64,000 nt of DNA, from positions 17,907,353 to 17,971,352 of the forward strand of contig CM048848.1 of the NCBI GenBank assembly GCA_026545225.1, in the 5' to 3' direction. The notes under the pieces were generated by a model that was not told the DNA's origin, ran no database searches, and saw only the letters and a program-made list of their open reading frames with translations. The position numbers were made by a program, and so were the translations under genes. This stretch comes from Cornus controversa. Its lineage: Eukaryota > Streptophyta > Magnoliopsida > Cornales > Cornaceae. Below, one piece after another: positions 59,047-64,000 of the stretch. Every line of letters starts with the position of its first letter. Position 1 is the stretch's first letter.

Positions 59047-59795
59047 ACTGGGCCTTCACTACTTTCACCTTTCTTGCAATTTGTGTTCTGCTTTATTGTG
59101 AAGGAATAATCAATCCAAAGCTGCCCTAGCTTGAGTTACAGATGAACAGTACACTTGTAATGATCCTTGGTAGGTTCAAAAGAAGAAATGTAACCAGGCT
59201 CTATGGGTTCATCAATGGGAATCATAGTAGATGATGGATAATAGAAACGATGGCATCTCTTCATTTTAATTCGGATTGCATAGTAATCAAAACTTTTACT
59301 AGTCTAATGTAATATCTCAATAAAATCTGCCCCAGTGTGGGGTGTGATCAACGGTGGGTATAATGAAAGGAACAGTATCATGGCACTAAGGGTTAGCAAT
59401 GGATATATATCATTGTAGGATAACAGAAACGAGGGCCTCTTGTCCTTTTAGCTATAATCACTTAGGTATTAAAGCTCTTGCCTATTATCATCTCACTGTC
59501 TTCGTCATGGTGATCCCTAGCTTGGGTTAATGAAAAGAATAAAACCGGCTCAAAAGGGTTATCAATGGTGATATTTGTATTAACTTGGGATAAAGAAAAT
59601 AATGGCCTCTCATCCCTTCATTTTTGACTTGTTAATCTCAAAAGCTCATTTGACATAGAGATATCAACCTGAGGAATTGAACATGTACTTTAAAAATTTT
59701 CACCTATTGTGCTAGGGATATAAACAATGCATTTCACTTCTTGGTCTTAACACTTAAGAATGAAACAATACCCATAAATTTTGCACCTACAATAT

Positions 59796-60222
59796 AAACA
59801 ACTACCAAGATTAAAAATAAAGTTTCTGAAGAGGAAAGAAGGACGAGAGAAAGAGAGAGAGTACAAAACAAAAGAAATCCAAGCCAAGGATACTTTAACA
59901 AAGATCTAATAAAATTGTTCCGAAAATGTCAATTAAATTCTGTATTCATGCAAACTAGTTGAAACAAATAAAAAAATAAAATGTCCTGCCAGACACAGTG
60001 CACTGCTGCAAAAACAAGGTTTGTTAAAATAAAGTGTCTAATTTCTATTATATCAAGCAGGCCATCACATGCTTTGCTTTAGAAAAATACTTACAATTTC
60101 TTATAAAAGCAATCAAGTTTTGGCATAGTGCATAAAAGTGGTATTAGCACTTGGTTGATACTCATAATATTAAAATTTATTCGAGACAAATGCAAAACAT
60201 TTAAATGGGCATATTATTATAC
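59796..60222. other. Interval between inverted repeat and UPF1 fragment
   Basis: No recognised exon. The next UPF1 exon (beginning MGQEEIS in the family) was looked for here and not found. Confidence 0.5.
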
Positions 60223-61931
60223 CTGGACATAGAAGAACATGGGACGGTTTGGCACAGGCCAAGGAAAATCAATCCCTGGTGATTGCCTTTTCGTTCATGG
60301 TCACTCCATTTTGAAGTGTCCCTTCATAAAAAAGCTGTTAGAAGGGATTTCTGATGGGGATGGATGCATGCGATATTGAACCTAGAATTTAAGAGCACAA
60401 GACGCAATATATCAGTATTGCCATATATCTGTACAAGCAATAATGTAAATCTATGAACATGGAGCTGGTAAAAGTACAAGGACAACTGAGAAAGCATTAA
60501 CCTAGAATTTAAGAGCACAAGACGCAATATTTCAGTATTGCCATATATCTGTACAAGCAATAATGTAAATCTATGAACATGGAGCTGGTAAAAGTACAAG
60601 GACAACTGAGAAAGCATTAAATAATATAATAATTGCACAAGAAAATGAGAAACTTTTATGTTATCTCAAAAGAGTCTTGATGAATTGATGTTTGCAAGAA
60701 AACAATGAGAGACTTTTAATTGCACAAGAAAATCCAAAACATGATTACATTGATCCAATAAAGCTAATAGAAAGTTTGCAACTATTATAAACAAAATCCT
60801 GCCCAAAACATGTATGGACAAACCTACATGGGCAATAGGTGAAAACCAGTCAGAGAGACCAACTCACAACTCTAGGTCCTATATAAATTCATAACTAACA
60901 ATATATCCTCACCACTCTGAACAATATCAAAGCTTAGTGTGATGATCACATTTTCTTCAGGACACATGACACTCATGCATGGGTATGAAGTATGTGTCAG
61001 ATAAATTTAGTTGGACATGCAACTAAAAAGCATATAACTAATTCAATTATATTACATTATTACTTCAAAACTAGTGAAATGCTTATGTTGAACACTATGT
61101 TATGCACGCACACGCGCACAAAAGTATTTTACTCTAGGAAATAAAATAAAAACATTAAATAATCTAATATTTAGTAATGTCCACGAGTCCTTTTGTTTGG
61201 CAATTTAGTACGTTCGATGCTTGAACACATACCCGCACCCGACACACAAACCTCAATACACATAACATACCAGGCTAGCAAAAATCAGTTTGCAAGAATA
61301 TGATATAACAACTTCCAGTCCCCCAAACACAAAAAACACTTTTTCTGGACTGAACCAGATATAAATAAATAAATCACAACAGAAATGAAAACATACAAAA
61401 GTAGTAACAGGACTATCACCTGGAGTCTAATCGGTTTCACACCGAGTAGCACAAGGCGTTCGAATAGAGACTGAGCTAGCCCAGCACGAGCTGCTTTCTT
61501 GCACATAATAACAGGACCGAGCTGGCAATGGTCCCCAACAAGAACCACCTAAAATAGAAATTTCTATAAGAAGATGAAGCAGATAATGATAGAGTTGAAA
61601 ATAACATGGACACAGATGTTTCAGAAACTACCTGCTTCGCTCCAAGAACCAAAGGAATAAGACACTCAGGCTCAGTTGCTTGAGTAGACTCATCAATAAG
61701 TACCTGCAAAACAAAAAAAGGTAAACCACTTGCAAAAGAATATAATTGTTTTATGACTGCCAAATGCTCACATCTGAAGTATTTCAACCTGGTGAAATCT
61801 AAAATTTGCCAATCGAGGATCACCAGCACCAACACGTGTGCAACAAATGACATCACCACTCTGACATATCTCCCTCTCCGTTGCCCTCTTCAGAGCCCTG
61901 TACTTTTTCTCATCACTGATGGACAACTCCC
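60223..61931 (-). pseudogene. UPF1: UPF1 (regulator of nonsense transcripts 1) fragment, four exons
   Basis: UPF1 is the cytoplasmic SF1 RNA helicase of nonsense-mediated decay. Minus-strand exons: 61931-61789 ([38 protein letters not shown]), 61703-61632 (VLIDESTQATEPECLIPLVL, helicase motif II with DES where DEAD-box enzymes have DEA), 61548-61420 ([20 protein letters not shown], motif III, then [17 protein letters not shown]) and 60381-60223 (VQYRMHP, then NERQ and IDFPWPVPNRPMFFY from the following frame). All junctions have GT/AG ends. The last exon has two extra T in a T run (60326-60335 region) that shift the frame and give an early stop. Flanking exons are missing on both sides: an L1 lies upstream and the inverted-repeat arm downstream. 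Confidence 0.93.
60379..60620. repeat. 120-bp tandem duplication of intron end and splice acceptor
   Basis: AACCTAGAATTTAAGAGCAC starts at 60379 and again at 60499. Both 120-bp copies run to AAGCATT. They differ by one base I could see (ATATATCAG versus ATATTTCAG). The repeat includes the minus-strand acceptor AAATTCTAG next to the last UPF1 exon, so the intron now holds two candidate acceptors. The open frame over this repeat is not a gene. Confidence 0.95.
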
Positions 61932-62095
61932 CTGTAGAAATTTAGAGTAATGAAAGATACATTAAAACAAATCCAGAAAGACATACAAATTCCATATTAG
62001 AATATGTATCTGCATTCCACAAACAAACATAAAACCAGTTCAGTCAAGCCATTCAGAAAGCAGGTCTCTTAATATATTAATTTATTTTGTATAAT
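61932..62095. other. Junction DNA between UPF1 fragment and LINE
   Basis: AT-rich; presumably remaining UPF1 intron. No exon seen. Confidence 0.4.
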
Positions 62096-62840
62096 TATAA
62101 AAATAAATAGAGAAAGAAGAGATCAATTGGGGGCTGATTGAGTGGAAGAATGATGGGGCCTTCACTGTTTGTGTAGGCAAAGTGGTGCAGCATCGTCTGG
62201 ACATGGAGAGTGCTGTGGCCCTTATGGCATATTTCAAACTGCATAGTGAGGACACTGAAGGTTTGTGGTGTGGAGTTCAAGAAGGAAAATCGAGGGATGA
62301 CACTGACAGTATGCTACAGTGCAATCCTGATGGCAGATACAGTACTTCAACTGAATGGTGTATGAAAATTTCCTTTGATGGTGACAAGCCAAATTGCTGG
62401 GAGGTCATTACCATTTCTACAGACTCTGGACAGAAAATTAGAAAAAGGAGGAATAGAGGTGGAAGAAGCTCAACCTTTGGATGTTATGGGGATTGGAGAG
62501 GAGGGGGAAATTCTGGATAGTGAGGGTAGGAGTAATCAAACTGAGGATTGGGTTGTAGAAAGTACTGGAGAGAGCAGCAAATATTGGACAGATTTATAGT
62601 GTCTAAAGGATGGGAAGAGAAATTCCCTGACATGGCCCAAAAGGCTATGGCCAGGCCAGGCCAGACTCGTATCACATCCCTATTTTGTTGAAAATTGTGG
62701 TGGACTGTGGAAGGGGAAGTTTCCAACTTGTGGGGACACTGTTGACCAACATTGAGAATCTAATTGTGGAGATACCGAGACAGAAAAAGCGAATCCATCC
62801 CCTCCACCTCCTACCAACCCCATCCTCTCCAAGACATGCA
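62096..62840 (+). pseudogene. Retrotransposon-derived ORF region, probably L1 ORF1 end
   Basis: An open plus-strand frame (62182-62518) contains LDMESAVALMAYFKLHSEDT and EWCMKISFDGDKPNCWEVIT, and ends glycine-rich. It lies directly upstream, on the same strand, of L1 ORF2 sequence, so an ORF1 or inter-ORF origin is likely, but I do not recognise the domain and it does not resemble the other ORF1 copies in the window. Confidence 0.35.
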
Positions 62841-64000
62841 ATGTGAGGACCTTTCATATTGTTTATTTGGGCTTGCCGTTGGGTGCTCAGGAGAGCTTCT
62901 TCTTGGGTTCCAGTAGTACAGCGATTTGAGAGGCGGTTGGTTGGCTAGAAGAAGCAGTATTTATCAAAAGGGAAGCGTTTGACTTTGTTGAAGAGCACCC
63001 TTTCAAGCATTCCCACTAATTTTATGTCCCTCTACCTGATCCTGACTTCTGCTGTGAAAGGTTAGGGAGATCCTGACTTCTGTTGTGAAAGGTTAGGGAG
63101 CTTGCAGAGGAACTTTTTGTGGAGTGGCATGGGAGATGAGATTGAGCTCAAATATCATGTGGGGTGGGAGCAGATCTGTAGGCCCATTCAGCCAGCTGGT
63201 TTGGGAATGAGGAAGTTGGACTTGTTCAACAAAGCTTTGTTAGACAAGTGGCTGTGGAGGTTTGGGGTGGAGTGACACAAGCTTTGATATGGTGAGTCCA
63301 GAGGCGGGTGGTGGTGCTCGTTGTTGTCAAGGGCCCCGAAGGGAGTTAGCTTGTGGAAGAGCATCCAGAAAGGTTGTGATTAATTCTCCAAGCATATTTG
63401 TTTTAGGGTGAGAAATGGGCGCCTTGTCAGTTTTTGGGATGACCCGTGGTGCAGAGAGAGACCGCTCGAGTGTCTTTCCGAGACTGGTTGGGATTGCGAT
63501 TGATAGGCAAACGATGATTGCTCATTGTTATCATCTTGATAGCGGGAGACTGTCCTAGGATAGTTTGAGAGATTTTTGCATGACTGGGAGGTGGGGGAGA
63601 TGGTTAAGTTTTTGGCTTTGCCCTGTAGCTAAGTTGTTTCCAAAGAGGGGATGGATGAGTGCCTCTGGGCGGGATCAAGACATGGGAGATTTGAGGTATG
63701 CTCGTTCTATTGTTGTTTGATGGATACTCAGGGGACGTCCTTTCCGTGAAAAGGAATTTGGCGTTCACGAGCCCCTTGAAGGTGGTCTATTTTGGATGGA
63801 CAGTCGCTTTGGGGAAGATATTGACCATTGACAATTTGAGAAGGAGATGTCAAATTATAGTCAATTGGTGTTGTATGAGACGGCAGGCCGAGGAGTCGGT
63901 GAATCATCTCCTTCTACATTTCCCTGGAGATAGGGATGGCTGGGATTTGCTTTGTACAGTTTTTGGGATCCAATGAGTCATGCCCAAGTCAATGGTGAGA
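62841..64000 (+). pseudogene. L1-type LINE ORF2, RT end and zinc-binding domain
   Basis: Plus-strand phrases in order: VYLGLPLGAQESSSWVP (about 62863-62913), [14 protein letters not shown]-like text (about 63105-63145), [20 protein letters not shown] (about 63152-63210), [19 protein letters not shown] (about 63217-63273), and RNGRLVSFWDDPWC (about 63413-63455). The zf-RVT part at 63775-63970 reads LKVVYFGWTVALGKILTIDN, then IIVNWCCMRRQAEESVNHLL and LCTVFGIQ. This is the C-terminal half of plant L1 ORF2. A 31-bp tandem duplication (63039-63100) and many stops break it. The element runs out of the window, and its RT core is missing upstream by internal deletion. Confidence 0.9.
63039..63100 (+). 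repeat. 31-bp tandem duplication in the LINE
   Basis: ATCCTGACTTCTGCTGTGAA at 63039 recurs at 63070 with one change (GTTGTGAA). The unit is not a multiple of three, so it shifts the ORF2 frame. Confidence 0.93.

Larger units (their letters stand above)
54840..59795 (-). repeat. Right arm of outer inverted repeat (about 5.0 kb)
   Basis: Reverse complement of 21559-26593. It keeps the canonical tRNA-Met primer-binding site (TTGGTATCAGAGC, minus strand, 55982-55970), four minisatellite units (58712-59046), a single copy of the 89-bp unit and no 19-C run. The outer flank (59796 onward, AAACAACTACC) and the left arm's outer flank (AGCTTGTC) share nothing, so there is no target duplication and the arms probably arose by rearrangement or independent joining. 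Confidence 0.93.

Noticed and set aside
60324-60638. A 104-codon minus-strand frame with an internal protein repeat.
   Set aside because: It is exactly the 120-bp tandem duplication of UPF1 intron DNA; the repetition is nucleotide-level and the protein is low-complexity.
60223-61931. A functional UPF1 gene.
   Set aside because: The last exon is frameshifted, the next exon is absent, and the upstream side runs into a LINE; only four internal exons exist.

Overview
The window looks like nuclear DNA of a dicot plant, probably a woody species. It holds plant-type L1 and RTE LINEs, Ty1-copia pieces primed by initiator tRNA-Met, a copia solo LTR, hAT- and MULE-like small transposons, and broken exons of conserved plant genes (SERRATE, UPF1, a VAN3-binding/DUF828-PH protein, a large glycine-rich protein). 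I found no gene that looks complete and functional. This is a gene-poor, heavily nested repeat region.

Layout. 1-3798: LTR-like DNA, apparently a minus-strand element that entered a copia polymerase gene; the RNase H end and 3' LTR of that copia survive at 3799-4613. 4.6-7.7 kb: AT-rich DNA with a SINE-like piece. 7.7-9.0 kb: SERRATE exon 1 with 5' leader and intron, mutated, then an unidentified exon-like ORF. 9.3-20.7 kb: a transposon graveyard with a readable order. A plus-strand RTE LINE is cut by an L1, which is cut by a MULE-like element. A second L1 carries a copia solo LTR. A second, minus-strand RTE is cut by another copy of the MULE-like element, which itself contains a 1.4-kb hAT-type element with a perfect 8-bp target duplication.

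21.6-59.8 kb is dominated by two nested inverted repeats. The outer pair (21559-26593 and 54840-59795, about 5 kb each) carries a copia LTR/primer-binding-site/gag start and a tRNA-like minisatellite. Between these arms lie an L1 (27.8-30.4 kb), mitochondrial-looking DNA (30.4-31.6 kb), a decayed mitovirus RdRp (31.6-33.6 kb), a VAN3-binding-protein pseudogene (34.2-35.2 kb), and the most unusual object of the window: a 14.7-kb foldback-like element (36128-50818). That element has about 1.07-kb terminal inverted repeats, and its interior is an AT-rich satellite that switches orientation near 38.64 kb. About 1.45 kb lies on one side of the switch and 11 kb on the other. The long side is a higher-order array with a period close to 1.69 kb, each unit holding five diverged monomers of about 340 bp.

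59.8-64 kb: four exons of a UPF1 copy on the minus strand, with a frameshift and a 120-bp tandem duplication of intron plus splice acceptor, followed by another decayed L1 on the plus strand that runs off the window.

The genes do not form a pathway. What unites the window is nested insertion, inverted duplication and capture of gene, organelle and viral fragments. The long inverted repeats, if transcribed, could fold into long double-stranded RNA; that is inference. All similarity judgements come from reading translations and recalled family motifs. No alignment or database search was run.
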